NCBI GenBank assembly: GCA_050258755.1
Contig: JBLMZI010000002.1
Span: 1 to 64,000, forward strand
DNA from: JBLMZI01 sp050258755
GTDB taxonomy: Bacteria > Bacillota > Syntrophomonadia > Syntrophomonadales > DTU052
Direction of reading: 5' to 3'
Length of the DNA stretch: 64,000 bases
The position numbers and the translations under genes were made by a program. This document shows positions 34,019 to 43,540 of this stretch, one piece after another; the first letter of the stretch is position 1, and the number at the start of each line of letters is the position of its first letter. Below the pieces are notes generated by a model. That model saw only the letters and a list, made by a program, of their open reading frames with translations. It was not told where the DNA came from and ran no database searches.

Positions 34019-36007
34019 ATGAAGCTGTTTACCCCGATCACGATTAACAAACTGACGCTGAAGAACCGGATCGTCATGTCCGCCATGCACCTGGGCTATG
34101 CCGAAGATGGTTATGTGACCGAGCGGCTGATCCGTTTTTACGAGGAGCGGGCCAAAGGCGGCGCCGGGCTGCTGATGATCGGCGGCATCGACATCGACGA
34201 ACATGCCTACTGGGCCATGCAGTCGATCAATGACGACAAGTATATTCCCGGCCTGAAAGCGCTGACCTCCCGGGTTCAGCAGCACGGCGGCATCGTGGGC
34301 TGTCAGCTGTATCAACCCGGCCGGTATTCCTTTTCCATCGTGACCGGGATTCAGGCGGTTTCCGCCTCTGCGGTCAAATCACCGCTGACCCGTGAAACAC
34401 CGCGGGCGCTGACCACCGAAGAGGTCTGCACCATGATCGAAACCTTCGGCACAGCCGCTCGGCGGGCGAAAGAGGCTGGCTTCGATCTGGTCGAAATCAT
34501 CGGCAGCGCCGGCTATCTGATCTCTCAATTCCTGTCCCCGCTGACTAACTTCCGCGCGGATGAATTCGGCGGCAGCTTGGAAAACCGGATGCGCTTCGGG
34601 GTTGAAGTCGTTCACGCAGTGCGCCGGCAGGTTGGACCGGACTTTCCGGTCAGCATCCGGCTGGCCGGTCACGAGCTGGTGGAAGGCGGGACCCCGGCGG
34701 CCGATCTGATCACCTTTGCGCAGAAAATCGAAGCGGCCGGTGCTGATATGATCAACATCACCGGCGGCTGGCATGAAAGCCCGGTCCCCCAGATCACCAT
34801 GAACGTCCCGCACGGCGCTTTCGTGTATATGGCCCAGCAGGTCAAACAGGCCGTCAGTATCCCGGTGGTTGCCAGCAACCGGATCAACGATCCGCGGTTG
34901 GCCGAACAGATCCTGGTCAATGGCCAGGCCGATCTGGTCTCCATGGCCCGCCCCTTGATGGCCGATCCGGAACTGCCGCGCAAAGCCCGGGAAGGCCGCT
35001 TCAGCGAGATCCGCAAGTGCATCGGCTGCAACCAGGGCTGCATGGACCATGTTTTTGAAGGCAAAATCATCGAATGTCTGGTCAACGCCGAAGCGGGGCA
35101 CGAGTGTGAAATCGAAGTAAAGCCGGCCGAAAAGTCAAAAAGGGTGCTTGTCATCGGCGGCGGGCCGGCGGGCATGGAAGCAGCCCGGGTCGCAGCTTTG
35201 CGCGGGCATCAGGTCACACTCTGGGAACGTTCGGACCGGCTGGGTGGGCAGCTGCATCTGGCCGCGGCGCCCCCCGGACGAGAGGACTTTGCCCTACTGG
35301 CCGATTATCTGGCGGAAAGCCTCCGGGTGCTGAAGGTTGAAGTGAAGACTGGCATGACGGCCAATGTCGATAAGGTGAAGGCCTTCGCGCCAGACGCACT
35401 GATTGTCGCGACCGGCGCCTCCCCGCTGCAGATCCCCGTCAAAGGCATAGACCGTGCGAATGTGGTCCAGGCCTGGGACTGGCTTGACCAGCGGTTTGAA
35501 ACCGGCACCGACATCGTGGTAATCGGCGGTGGCGCGGTCGGCTGCGAAACCGCGCTGGCCTTGGCCCACATCGGCACGGTCGATCCGGAAACCTTGCAGT
35601 TTCTCACCGTGCACCAGGTTGAATCCCCGGAAAAACTGTACCAATTGAGCACCCGGGGCATCAAACGGATCACCCTGATCGAACAACAGCCCAAGATCGG
35701 CCGCGATATCGGCCGGTCGAGCAAATGGGTCATTTCCATAGACCTGCCGCGCTTCGGCGTTGAGATCATGACCTCGACCCGCATGGTGGCCATTGAAGAT
35801 ACCGGCGTGGTGGTGGAACGCAATGGCGAGCAATCGGTCATCAAGGCCGATACAGTGGTCATTGCGGTCGGTTCGAAAGCCAACCGCGAACTGTACGAAC
35901 AGTTGAAAGACACCGCGCCGGAAGTCTACCCGATCGGTGACGCGGTTCGCCCCCGCAAGGCGATGGAGGCGATTCAGGAAGGCTTCGAAATCGGAAATCG
36001 GATCTAA
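34019..36007 (+). CDS. FMN/FAD/[4Fe-4S] 2,4-dienoyl-CoA or 2-enoate reductase-like protein
   Basis: The 662-residue protein has an Old-Yellow-Enzyme TIM barrel (1-330: LFTPITINKLTLKNRIVMSAMHLGYAEDG, GGSLENRMRFGVEVVHAVR, MARPLMADPELPRK), an iron-sulfur motif (CIGCNQGCMDHVFEG...ECLVN) and a C-terminal flavin/NAD domain with two Rossmann motifs (VIGGGPAGMEAARV and VVIGGGAVGCETAL). This layout and length match FadH-type dienoyl-CoA reductase and clostridial 2-enoate reductases, which reduce C=C bonds of acyl-CoAs or enoates. The sequence alone does not decide between them. GGAGG lies eight bases before the ATG. A small membrane protein follows 26 bp downstream. Confidence 0.85.
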   Translation: MKLFTPITINKLTLKNRIVMSAMHLGYAEDGYVTERLIRFYEERAKGGAGLLMIGGIDIDEHAYWAMQSINDDKYIPGLKALTSRVQQHGGIVGCQLYQPGRYSFSIVTGIQAVSASAVKSPLTRETPRALTTEEVCTMIETFGTAARRAKEAGFDLVEIIGSAGYLISQFLSPLTNFRADEFGGSLENRMRFGVEVVHAVRRQVGPDFPVSIRLAGHELVEGGTPAADLITFAQKIEAAGADMINITGGWHESPVPQITMNVPHGAFVYMAQQVKQAVSIPVVASNRINDPRLAEQILVNGQADLVSMARPLMADPELPRKAREGRFSEIRKCIGCNQGCMDHVFEGKIIECLVNAEAGHECEIEVKPAEKSKRVLVIGGGPAGMEAARVAALRGHQVTLWERSDRLGGQLHLAAAPPGREDFALLADYLAESLRVLKVEVKTGMTANVDKVKAFAPDALIVATGASPLQIPVKGIDRANVVQAWDWLDQRFETGTDIVVIGGGAVGCETALALAHIGTVDPETLQFLTVHQVESPEKLYQLSTRGIKRITLIEQQPKIGRDIGRSSKWVISIDLPRFGVEIMTSTRMVAIEDTGVVVERNGEQSVIKADTVVIAVGSKANRELYEQLKDTAPEVYPIGDAVRPRKAMEAIQEGFEIGNRI

Positions 36008-36033
36008 CCGGGTAACAAAGGAGGATGCCAAAC

Positions 36034-36447
36034 ATGGGAACCGCTCTATTCTGGTTATGCCTGACCAACACCGCCCTGCTGATCCTGCATGAAATCGATG
36101 CCGCATACTGGCAGGAGTGGCGGTTGTTTAGAAGGATCGCCGAGTGGCGGCTGTTTCGCTTCCTGGACGAAATGGAAGTGCGCAATGGCCTCAGCCTGTT
36201 TCTGGCGCTCCACCTTCCCCTGCTGGTCCTTCTGCTGGCAGGACTGGTCCGGGTCGCCCAGGGCAGGGGCTTGATTTACTCCCTGCTCCTGAGCGTATTC
36301 CTCATTTTTCACGCCATCGCCCATTTCCAATTATCCCGCAAAGGCGGGGCGGAATTTGACGTCCCCATCTCCCAGTTGATCCTCACCGCGACCTTTTTCG
36401 TCTCCATCGCGCAGCTGTTCTTCACGGCGAAATCATTGTTAGGCTGA
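36034..36447 (+). CDS. Small membrane protein (DUF6713-like)
   Basis: The 137-residue protein has four hydrophobic segments and a conserved-looking start, LFWLCLTNTALLILHEIDAAYWQEWRLF, that I associate from memory with DUF6713. Later FHAIAHF places two His in a helix. The His/Glu/Asp near the first helix could bind metal or haem, which is speculative. I chose ATG at 36034 because GGAGG lies nine bases upstream; the earlier ATG at 36025 abuts GGAGG. It is cotranscribed with the flavin reductase. Confidence 0.7.
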   Translation: MGTALFWLCLTNTALLILHEIDAAYWQEWRLFRRIAEWRLFRFLDEMEVRNGLSLFLALHLPLLVLLLAGLVRVAQGRGLIYSLLLSVFLIFHAIAHFQLSRKGGAEFDVPISQLILTATFFVSIAQLFFTAKSLLG

Positions 36448-36477
36448 CTGCACCAGGAACAATGCAAAAAAATGCCG

Positions 36478-36506
36478 AAGGGACCGAGCCCGGTCCCTTT
36501 TTATTT
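36478..36506. terminator. Bidirectional terminator
   Basis: AAGGGACCG/CGGTCCCTT with a four-base loop and TTTTATTT tail; A-rich on the other side. It lies between the convergent membrane-protein and GH3 genes. Confidence 0.85.
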
Positions 36507-36518
36507 CTGGTATTTTCT

Positions 36519-38381
36519 TCATTCATACCGCAGGCCTAATCCTTGCTGGTATAAAACCCGGCCCTTGGTAGACAGCACCTCAACCGGCAAGCGGCCGGTC
36601 GGTTTCAGTTTGCCGAAGATGGCTTCGATCCCGGAGCGCAAGGCTGGACCGTCGACATCGCTGTAGAGCAGCAGACAAGCCGGCGCTTCCTCGGCAATGC
36701 CCGCTTCAAACGGATCGCCGATGACCATGACCGCCAGCGGTTTATGGATCGTGTTACAGTATTGAATGACCTGTGCCATGAAATGCCGGCGCAGCGCTTC
36801 AAGCTGGTCCGCATCCGGTCCGTAGGCACAGGAGGCGAAGATAACCCAATCAGCCGCATATAGACTGTCCTGTTCCGGCTTGGACAGCGTTTCAAAGCTT
36901 CGGAAAGTACGCATAGTCACAATGGCGCGGCCTTTCCCCTGTCCCGCAAGGGTCTTCCGGATCTCTTTGGTCAAGCGGTCCCCAATGTCCTTAGTATCGG
37001 CAAGAAGTAGAATTCGGTCGCCGTTTTTCACCTTGAACGGCAGCGTGCGATCTTCGTTTCGGACCAGGGTGACCGCTTGATCGGCAATCTTTCGTTCGAG
37101 AGCGGCATGGTCGGCCGATCCGACCCCCTTGACCGCAGCCTGAATCCGCTTCGCAACCGGCTGCCGGAGCCGGTCTCCTAATACCAACCGCCGCCCTTCG
37201 ATTCGGAGCACTCCGCATTTCAGTTTCGCGGCCAGGATTCGTTTGACCGAATCATTAAGCCGTTTTTCAGGGATTTCGCCGGTCTTAACCGCCTGGACGA
37301 GCCGTTGATGAACCAGTTCCGGCCGGGAATAGACAATCACCAAATCCGCGCCAGCCTGAACGGCTTTCACCGCGGTCTCATCCTCACTGCCGAAGTGTTT
37401 TGAAATGGCATCCATGCCCAACACATCTGTCACAATCAAACCGGAAAATTCCATCTGGTTTCGGGCGACGGAGAGAATCTCGGGCGATAGCGTTGCCGGC
37501 AGGTAAACCATTTCCCGCTTCGACCGCGAAACGGCCTTCGTATCATCCAATCTTGGATATGCCACGTGGGCCGGCATGATCATGTCCACTTTCTGATCAA
37601 TCGCCGCCTGAAATGGAACCAGATCGCACTTTTCCAATTCAGGAAGTGCTTTGTGGATTTCCGGCAATCGAACATGGGAGTCTGCTGCGGCGCCGCCAAT
37701 CCCCGGGAAGTGCTTGGCACAGGCGAGAACCCCTGCGTCCTGAAGCCCCGTGATATAGGACCTTCCCAGTTCCGCGGTCAGTTTCGGATCAGCTCCGAAG
37801 GATCGGATCGTGGTTCCGGATGGTCTCAAATCATAGATATCCAGACAAGGCGCGAAATCGGTGTTTATCCCCAAAAGCACAAGCTCACTGCCGGTCAGTT
37901 TGCCGGCTTGATAGGCAAAATCCGGAGTATGCGCAGCCCCTAAAGCCATATTTCCAGGCATGGCGGTCCCAAAGGGAATCCGATTCACCCGGCCGCCCTC
38001 CTGATCAATCGCGATGAAAAGCGGGACTGCGCTGCAGCGCTGAAGCCGGTCAGTCAGCCGAACGGTTTGCCCGGCGTCCTGCAGCATATTACGGTAAAGC
38101 ACAATGCCGCCAAAGAAGCCCTGTTTCAGGTTCTTTTCGAATTCGGTGTTCACTGCCATCCCGGGCGAAGTGATGATCAACTGGCCAGCTTTTTGCTCTA
38201 AAGACATATTGGCGATAACGGCGTCCAGGGCCGCCGGATGACCCTTTACAACCATCGGCTGGCTGACCGCAGGATCCGGTATGAAAAACAGCCCGGCCAT
38301 GATAAAGAAGAAAACCGCCAAAGCGCTGATGCGCTTTGGCGTATTGTTGTTTGAGCCGTTATACCCCCTGCGGATGATCAT
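36519..38381 (-). CDS. nagZ: Secreted GH3 beta-N-acetylhexosaminidase (NagZ-like)
   Basis: The 620-residue protein has a signal peptide or membrane anchor (ISALAVFFFIMAGLFFIPDPAVS) and a GH3 catalytic domain with FIAIDQEGGRVNR, the NagZ signature KHFPGIGG...DSHVRLP (with Ile instead of the usual His in PGHG) and the nucleophile Asp in LIVTDVLGMDAI. A C-terminal GH3 domain (QAVTLVRNEDRTLPFK ...) follows, as in Bacillus NagZ (YbbD). It should release N-acetylglucosamine from muropeptides outside the membrane. The ATG has AGGAG nine bases upstream. It lies 45 bp after the SLH protein gene on the same strand. A NamZ-type muramidase, the usual partner, is at 48585. Confidence 0.85.
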   Translation of the reverse strand: MIIRRGYNGSNNNTPKRISALAVFFFIMAGLFFIPDPAVSQPMVVKGHPAALDAVIANMSLEQKAGQLIITSPGMAVNTEFEKNLKQGFFGGIVLYRNMLQDAGQTVRLTDRLQRCSAVPLFIAIDQEGGRVNRIPFGTAMPGNMALGAAHTPDFAYQAGKLTGSELVLLGINTDFAPCLDIYDLRPSGTTIRSFGADPKLTAELGRSYITGLQDAGVLACAKHFPGIGGAAADSHVRLPEIHKALPELEKCDLVPFQAAIDQKVDMIMPAHVAYPRLDDTKAVSRSKREMVYLPATLSPEILSVARNQMEFSGLIVTDVLGMDAISKHFGSEDETAVKAVQAGADLVIVYSRPELVHQRLVQAVKTGEIPEKRLNDSVKRILAAKLKCGVLRIEGRRLVLGDRLRQPVAKRIQAAVKGVGSADHAALERKIADQAVTLVRNEDRTLPFKVKNGDRILLLADTKDIGDRLTKEIRKTLAGQGKGRAIVTMRTFRSFETLSKPEQDSLYAADWVIFASCAYGPDADQLEALRRHFMAQVIQYCNTIHKPLAVMVIGDPFEAGIAEEAPACLLLYSDVDGPALRSGIEAIFGKLKPTGRLPVEVLSTKGRVLYQQGLGLRYE

Positions 38382-38426
38382 GATGCAGGTCTCCTGTATC
38401 CATGTTAATCGAAATGGGCCGCCGGT

Positions 38427-41400
38427 TTACGATGGCTGCACCCGGGAATAATTCACCAAAACCGTACCATATTCCCCGACCAGGGCGAATCCCTGCGGCA
38501 GTGAAACAATCGAATAGAGTCCAGTCGGGGTATCGGTGGCCGGCCCTTCGAGAGCCCAACTGATCCCATCGGGCGAGGAGTAAACATTGCCATTGCTGTT
38601 TGCATCGACAGCCAGGAAAACGCCATGACCATACGCAACATCCGTCAAATACGGATTGCCGGCGATTGCCCCGCTGGTCGACCAGGTCGTTCCGCCGTCC
38701 AGGGAGTAACGATAAATTCCGTTTTGACCAACCGCCACCCAGGTGTTCTCACCATACACAATACCAGAGATACTATTCACACCGGCATTGATATTCAGAG
38801 GCGACCAGTTGACGCCGTCATTGGACATAACCGCTTTTCCGTCCTCAGCGACGGCAATAAATCGGTCGTCCATAAAACAAATATCGGAAAATCTTTCAGT
38901 AGTCATTCCCGGAATGGTCAGGCACTCATTCCAGCTCGCGCCAGCGTCCGAGGAATAATAGAGAGCGGGTGTGGCGTAGTATCCTCCAACCGTAACATAC
39001 TTATTTTTACCATAGGCTACGCTATTGAAGCTGCTGTTTTCTGAGCTTCCATACAGCACAGACGACCAGCTTGCCGCCGACTCCCCGGTGTTTGAAACCA
39101 TGGCGGTCATTTCAGTTCCACTCCCCGACCCGACCGCCACAAACCGGCCGCCCGCATACAGAGCACTCCTCAAAGCATATTGCCCCCCGGTCATAACAAT
39201 GCTCCAGGTGATGCCGTCCGAAGACCAGTATATCGAATTCCCATCACCAACCGCGATGAGCTTGGACCCACCGTAGGTTATCCCCAATAGATCCTTGTTC
39301 GTGCTGGTCAGTCCCCATGAAGAGCCGCCGTCGGTCGATTCGCACGTGGTTCCAACTTCACCGGCGACGAGCCAGCGGGTGCCGTTCGCCGCTACCGCAA
39401 ATAGGTTGCCGCTGATGGCAGTCAAATCGGACCAGAAGCTGCCATCGTAGGTCATGATGACACTCTGGCCAACCGCCACCCACCGGTTATTGGAGCAGGC
39501 AATGGCGTTCAGCGGATCGCTGCTGTGTATAGCTCCTGACCAGGTCGTGCCGTTGGTCGTACTTGAATACGTGTTCCCACTGCTGCTAACAGTCATAAAA
39601 GTTGGCGTTCCGCCCGGTGCGCCGTAGGCTACCGAGACGCAGTTGCCAGGCAGCACGCCAGAAGTTGGGGCAGGCCAGGTATCACCGTTATCATTCGAAA
39701 CCCAGCAAGAGCCATCAGCCGCTCCGACCGCCACGAAGGCGTTGTTGCCATAGACCACTCCGGTCAGGGTTGTGGCTGGCCCAGACACCGGTTGGGTCCA
39801 GGTCTGCCCGTCCAGTGAAAAGAATGTCGCGCCGTTCTCTCCGACGGTCAGATAGGTATCGCCGCTGCAGCAAACACTAAGCAGGTTATTCGCAGTTCCG
39901 CCGTACGTCTCTGGTAGGTTCCAGCACTCCCCATCTACCGACCACATAATATATCCGGAATCCCCAACCGCTATAAAGCGGTTTTTTCCGAAAACAATGC
40001 TGTTGATCCCTGGCGTGTCCTCCCAGCCGCCCACCCATCTGGTGCCATCGGGTGAGGACGCGATGTACCCGTTTGCCCCAATTGCTACATATTTGCCGTT
40101 TCCATAGGCTATTCCCTTTATTGTGACATTGGCGAGGCTGGGATTGGTCTGCCACCAACTGGTCAGCTGCAGATCCCTGCTGACATTCAAGGTATAGGTA
40201 GTGCTTCCAGCCGCAGACGAGCAAATGATGGTAATCGTGCTGCTGCCGACTGGAACGAGAATATCCGGAGAGGAACTTCCGCTTGTCACAGGGCTCCCGT
40301 TTACATAGATCGTACCACTGCCGGTCGGAATCACACTGATTTTGTACAGCGACGCTAAAACGGTCACGTTATAGGTTGTTTGCGTCTCGCTGAAGGCGAT
40401 CGACATGGTCGCCCCATTGCTGACGGTCAGGTTCGTCAATTTCGGTGCTGGCTCCGTGGTTGTCGGCGTACTCGGGCTGCCGCTGCTCTCGTGGGCCGCC
40501 GGTAATCCAAGTGTGTTGGTCACTGGCGCCGCCGGTGGAGTCGAAGCAGCCGACCCGACCTGGGACATGATTTCCGTAACATTTGGAACGGTAACAGCTG
40601 GCGGCGGCGCGGTCTCCCCGGTCGGCGAAGGCGCTTCCGTTACCGGCGCGTTACTCTGAATCGATTGGACCGTTTCCGCTACCCAGGACTGTACCTGGCT
40701 CCATTCCTGCTGCTGCGACTGTGTCATCGGCGTTGGCGCGGTTGGGGGCGTGCCTGCGGATGATACGGTCGAAGATTGCCCCTCGCCTACCGATACCGAA
40801 GCGCCGGAGGACGAGGATACTTCAACGGATCCGTCCGCTACCTCGGTACTCTGTCCGGTACTGGATACGGCATTGCCCCAGATTGTGCCGCGAACCCCGG
40901 CCACGCCCCAGGGCATGTCGACGGTAACCCGGACCCGTTTCGCCGAGGCCTGCTTGTACCAGACCGCTGATTGTTCCGCAGCCGGGCCGGCAAAGGTGAG
41001 CGAAGCCTTCCTTGCGTCATCCGCCGGTTCTCCGGCCATCAGCTTCGAAACCGTTCCACCGGTCGTTTCCGATTCGGACTGGTTAAAGATATAGGAGGTG
41101 GCCAGAGCGCCGAAAAGTTTCCCTTTGGCAAGCTTGACCACCATATGGTCCACCGTCTGTCCCGGTGAGCCGTCCCGCTTGATCACGGCCTGGCCTCGAG
41201 ATTCCTGGATGGTCAGTTCGGTATCCGCCTTCAGCAGAAGACTTGAGCCGTCCGGATATTTCAATTCGGCCTCCGAATTTAGGCCGGTTTTCACCGTAGC
41301 TCCCTGATTCACGACCGTGCTGGCCGTGATTTTGGCGACCGGCTGGCCTGGAACTTCAACCGTGGCAGATCCCGATTTGACGACCAGCTCGGCTGCCAGC

Positions 41401-42053
41401 GGCTTGCGCATCAAACGCGGCGCAGTAGTCATCATGACCGCAACACCCTGCGCGGCTTGGGCACGGGTAACCGCCCAATCAGGGCCGAATACCGTTTCGG
41501 AAATCGGGCGCATCATCCCGGTTTCGCAGGCCACTGCAATCGGTGTTTTGGCCCAGTGATTGTAGCCCACGTCCTTGATTTGGGCTGGAACCGCGAGCGC
41601 GACGGTTGCTTCGCCGGAAAGATTCAGGAGCATGGCGGCGGCTTCAGCCCGGGTAACCTTGGCGCCGGGACGAAATGTGCCGTCCGGATAGCCTCTCATG
41701 AAGCCATTTCGGTAAGCGGTTTCTATGGCGGCATAAGCCCAGTGTTTTTTATCGACATCTTTAAAGCTGTTTTTTGGCGAGGGTTTTGCCTGCACAGAAG
41801 CGGCATTGATCAGTACGACCGCCATTTCAGCCCGGCTGATGGTCTGATTGGGTCTAAAGCTCCCGTCAGCATAACCGGAAAGCACATGCCTGGCCTGTAA
41901 ATAGGTGATATAAGGCATGACCGGATTCGAAGCCTTTACGTCTTTGTACCCGGATGCTGCCATTGCCGGTGCTGAGCCGGCAAGCAGCACCGCCGCCAGC
42001 AGTATCAGGATAACCACAATCGGAAATGATCGCTTGCTATTCAGGCTCGGCAT
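38427..42053 (-). CDS. SLH-FecR-beta-propeller surface protein
   Basis: The 1208-residue exported protein has a signal peptide (FPIVVILILLAAVLLAGSAPAMAA) and three SLH domains (about 33-210; GYADGSFRPNQTISRAEMAVVL, GYPDGTFRPGAKVTRAEAAAML). A FecR-like domain is seen at about 225-400 (VVNQGATVKTGLNSEAELKYPDGSSLLLKADTELTI). A Ser/Pro linker, a cadherin-like beta-sandwich (LTNLTVSNGATMSIAFSETQTTYNVTV) and about a dozen YCF48/BNR-type repeats (IVYGNNTWVAVG, SSPDGTRW-type) fill 645-1200. SLH domains should bind wall polymers; the propeller probably binds ligands or proteins. GGAGAG precedes the ATG. It is probably cotranscribed with the GH3 gene. Confidence 0.85.
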   Translation of the reverse strand: MPSLNSKRSFPIVVILILLAAVLLAGSAPAMAASGYKDVKASNPVMPYITYLQARHVLSGYADGSFRPNQTISRAEMAVVLINAASVQAKPSPKNSFKDVDKKHWAYAAIETAYRNGFMRGYPDGTFRPGAKVTRAEAAAMLLNLSGEATVALAVPAQIKDVGYNHWAKTPIAVACETGMMRPISETVFGPDWAVTRAQAAQGVAVMMTTAPRLMRKPLAAELVVKSGSATVEVPGQPVAKITASTVVNQGATVKTGLNSEAELKYPDGSSLLLKADTELTIQESRGQAVIKRDGSPGQTVDHMVVKLAKGKLFGALATSYIFNQSESETTGGTVSKLMAGEPADDARKASLTFAGPAAEQSAVWYKQASAKRVRVTVDMPWGVAGVRGTIWGNAVSSTGQSTEVADGSVEVSSSSGASVSVGEGQSSTVSSAGTPPTAPTPMTQSQQQEWSQVQSWVAETVQSIQSNAPVTEAPSPTGETAPPPAVTVPNVTEIMSQVGSAASTPPAAPVTNTLGLPAAHESSGSPSTPTTTEPAPKLTNLTVSNGATMSIAFSETQTTYNVTVLASLYKISVIPTGSGTIYVNGSPVTSGSSSPDILVPVGSSTITIICSSAAGSTTYTLNVSRDLQLTSWWQTNPSLANVTIKGIAYGNGKYVAIGANGYIASSPDGTRWVGGWEDTPGINSIVFGKNRFIAVGDSGYIMWSVDGECWNLPETYGGTANNLLSVCCSGDTYLTVGENGATFFSLDGQTWTQPVSGPATTLTGVVYGNNAFVAVGAADGSCWVSNDNGDTWPAPTSGVLPGNCVSVAYGAPGGTPTFMTVSSSGNTYSSTTNGTTWSGAIHSSDPLNAIACSNNRWVAVGQSVIMTYDGSFWSDLTAISGNLFAVAANGTRWLVAGEVGTTCESTDGGSSWGLTSTNKDLLGITYGGSKLIAVGDGNSIYWSSDGITWSIVMTGGQYALRSALYAGGRFVAVGSGSGTEMTAMVSNTGESAASWSSVLYGSSENSSFNSVAYGKNKYVTVGGYYATPALYYSSDAGASWNECLTIPGMTTERFSDICFMDDRFIAVAEDGKAVMSNDGVNWSPLNINAGVNSISGIVYGENTWVAVGQNGIYRYSLDGGTTWSTSGAIAGNPYLTDVAYGHGVFLAVDANSNGNVYSSPDGISWALEGPATDTPTGLYSIVSLPQGFALVGEYGTVLVNYSRVQPS

Positions 42054-42100
42054 TGCTTTCTCTCCTTATTTTTCATATCGGACGCAGAGACCCCATATAC

Positions 42101-42128
42101 ACTATATCTTACAATAAATCACCGTAAA
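42101..42128 (-). promoter_or_regulatory. Possible promoter of the SLH-protein operon
   Basis: On the minus strand TTTACG (42128-42123), a 16-bp spacer and TATAGT (42106-42101) lie about 48 bp upstream of the start. The -35 is weak. Confidence 0.35.
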
Positions 42129-42381
42129 TGACACAATCCGACAACGCTTTATCCTGTGCTATTTCTTGACGTTTTCCTCAAATGTGGGCCAGCAAGTCGA
42201 TGATATGTTTTCGATCCGGAAAGCCGTTTCCCTGATCCGCGCTGCTGGCTAAGCATCGACCGGTCCCATCGTTCCGAAGTTCGTTCGCGGCAGCAAAAGC
42301 CGATAGTCGGATAAAACGTCCAGTGATAAGATTGTTAAAAAGGAAACCCACGCGAATGATAGAGAGAAAGAAGGTTTTGCA

Positions 42382-43335
42382 GTGAGAATTCTTGTCATCG
42401 GACTTGGCGCCTTAGGAGGCGTTTTTGCCACCCTGTTAAAAAAGGACGGCCACCACATTGCAGCACTGGACCGGACGGAGACGGTCAATGCGATATCAGA
42501 CCGGCTGGTGCGGATCAGCGGTATCTGGGGAGAACATGAATCCCGCTTGGACGAACTGGCCTCAAACCCGGAAAAACTATCCGGGAACTACGATCTGGCA
42601 ATATTGACGGTGAAGTCGTTTAATACCCGGGAAGCCCTTGAAGGGGGCCTTCGCCTCATTGATGACAGTACCCGGGTTATACTGGCCCAGAACGGATACG
42701 GCAACTATGAAGCGGCCCAGAATGTGCTGCCGCGAAACCAACTGATTGTCGGCCGCGTGATTTTTGGCGCTCAAATCGTTGAACCCGGGCATTCCAAGGT
42801 CACCGTCATCGCCGACGATGTGATTTTAGGACAACCGGACGGCGAAATCCCTGAAGCTGAGGTCAAAATGCTGGCAGAAACCATCAATCACGCTGGGATT
42901 CCCTGCCGCGCCTCAACCGCGGTGATGCAGTTCTTATGGGGAAAAATCCTGTATAATTCGGCGTTAAACTCGCTGGGTGCCATTCTGGAAGTCAACTACG
43001 GCACCCTCGCCGGACTGGAATGGACCCGGCAGACCATGAATGCTGTCATCGATGAAATATTCTCGGTGTTAGCCGCCATGAAGCAGCCCATGCCCTGGGA
43101 CCAGTCGGCCTACCGGGAACTCTTTTATACCAAGCTGATTCCTCCGACGGCCAACCATTTCCCGTCCATGCTCCAGGACATCCAATCCGGCCGCAGGACC
43201 GAAATCGACTTCTTAAATGGGGCCGTTGTGGCCCTGGGTAAAGAATTCGGGGTTCCAACCCCGGTGAACGAGACGGTCACTCAGCTGGTGAAAGCCAAGG
43301 AACAGCTCGTTTCGAAGCCGGCCAATCCAGCCTAG
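42382..43335 (+). CDS. 2-dehydropantoate 2-reductase (ApbA/PanE family)
   Basis: The 317-residue protein has an N-terminal NADP-binding Rossmann fold (ILVIGLGALGGVFATLLKKDGH), LAILTVKSFNT, ILAQNGYGN and the C-terminal helical domain with WGKILYNSALNSLGAI (catalytic-type Lys/Asn region), RRTEIDFLNGAVVALGKEFGVPTPVNETV. These match the KPR/PanE family, which reduces ketopantoate in pantothenate/CoA synthesis. Other paralogues act on unrelated 2-oxoacids, so panE is not certain. The start is GTG with AAGAAGG upstream. It is a single gene followed by a shared terminator. Confidence 0.85.
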   Translation: MRILVIGLGALGGVFATLLKKDGHHIAALDRTETVNAISDRLVRISGIWGEHESRLDELASNPEKLSGNYDLAILTVKSFNTREALEGGLRLIDDSTRVILAQNGYGNYEAAQNVLPRNQLIVGRVIFGAQIVEPGHSKVTVIADDVILGQPDGEIPEAEVKMLAETINHAGIPCRASTAVMQFLWGKILYNSALNSLGAILEVNYGTLAGLEWTRQTMNAVIDEIFSVLAAMKQPMPWDQSAYRELFYTKLIPPTANHFPSMLQDIQSGRRTEIDFLNGAVVALGKEFGVPTPVNETVTQLVKAKEQLVSKPANPA

Positions 43336-43484
43336 CCTGGAACAAAGCAGCAACCGACCCACCCGGTTTATCAGGTCCCTCCGCGCCGGGATTCGGGTGA
43401 CTTTGAGGGTAAATTGCCGCGCACACGGCGCGCCGGTTTTCGGAGGCTTTTTCCTTAGCCGCCGGGCGATCACGATGCGCACGC

Positions 43485-43515
43485 AAAAGCCGAGGGGACA
43501 CCCCCTCGGCTTTTT
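43485..43515. terminator. Bidirectional terminator
   Basis: AAAAGCCGAGGGG and CCCCTCGGCTTTTT flank a short loop. It lies between the convergent KPR and sigma-54 activator genes. Confidence 0.9.
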
Positions 43516-43540
43516 CCCGCTCGACGTTATTCTGCAAATA

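Noticed and set aside
42115..42130. Half-site CCGTAAAT in the SLH-operon promoter as a second copy of the palindrome at 21227
   Set aside because: Only seven bases match and there is no dyad; it is just the complement of the weak -35.
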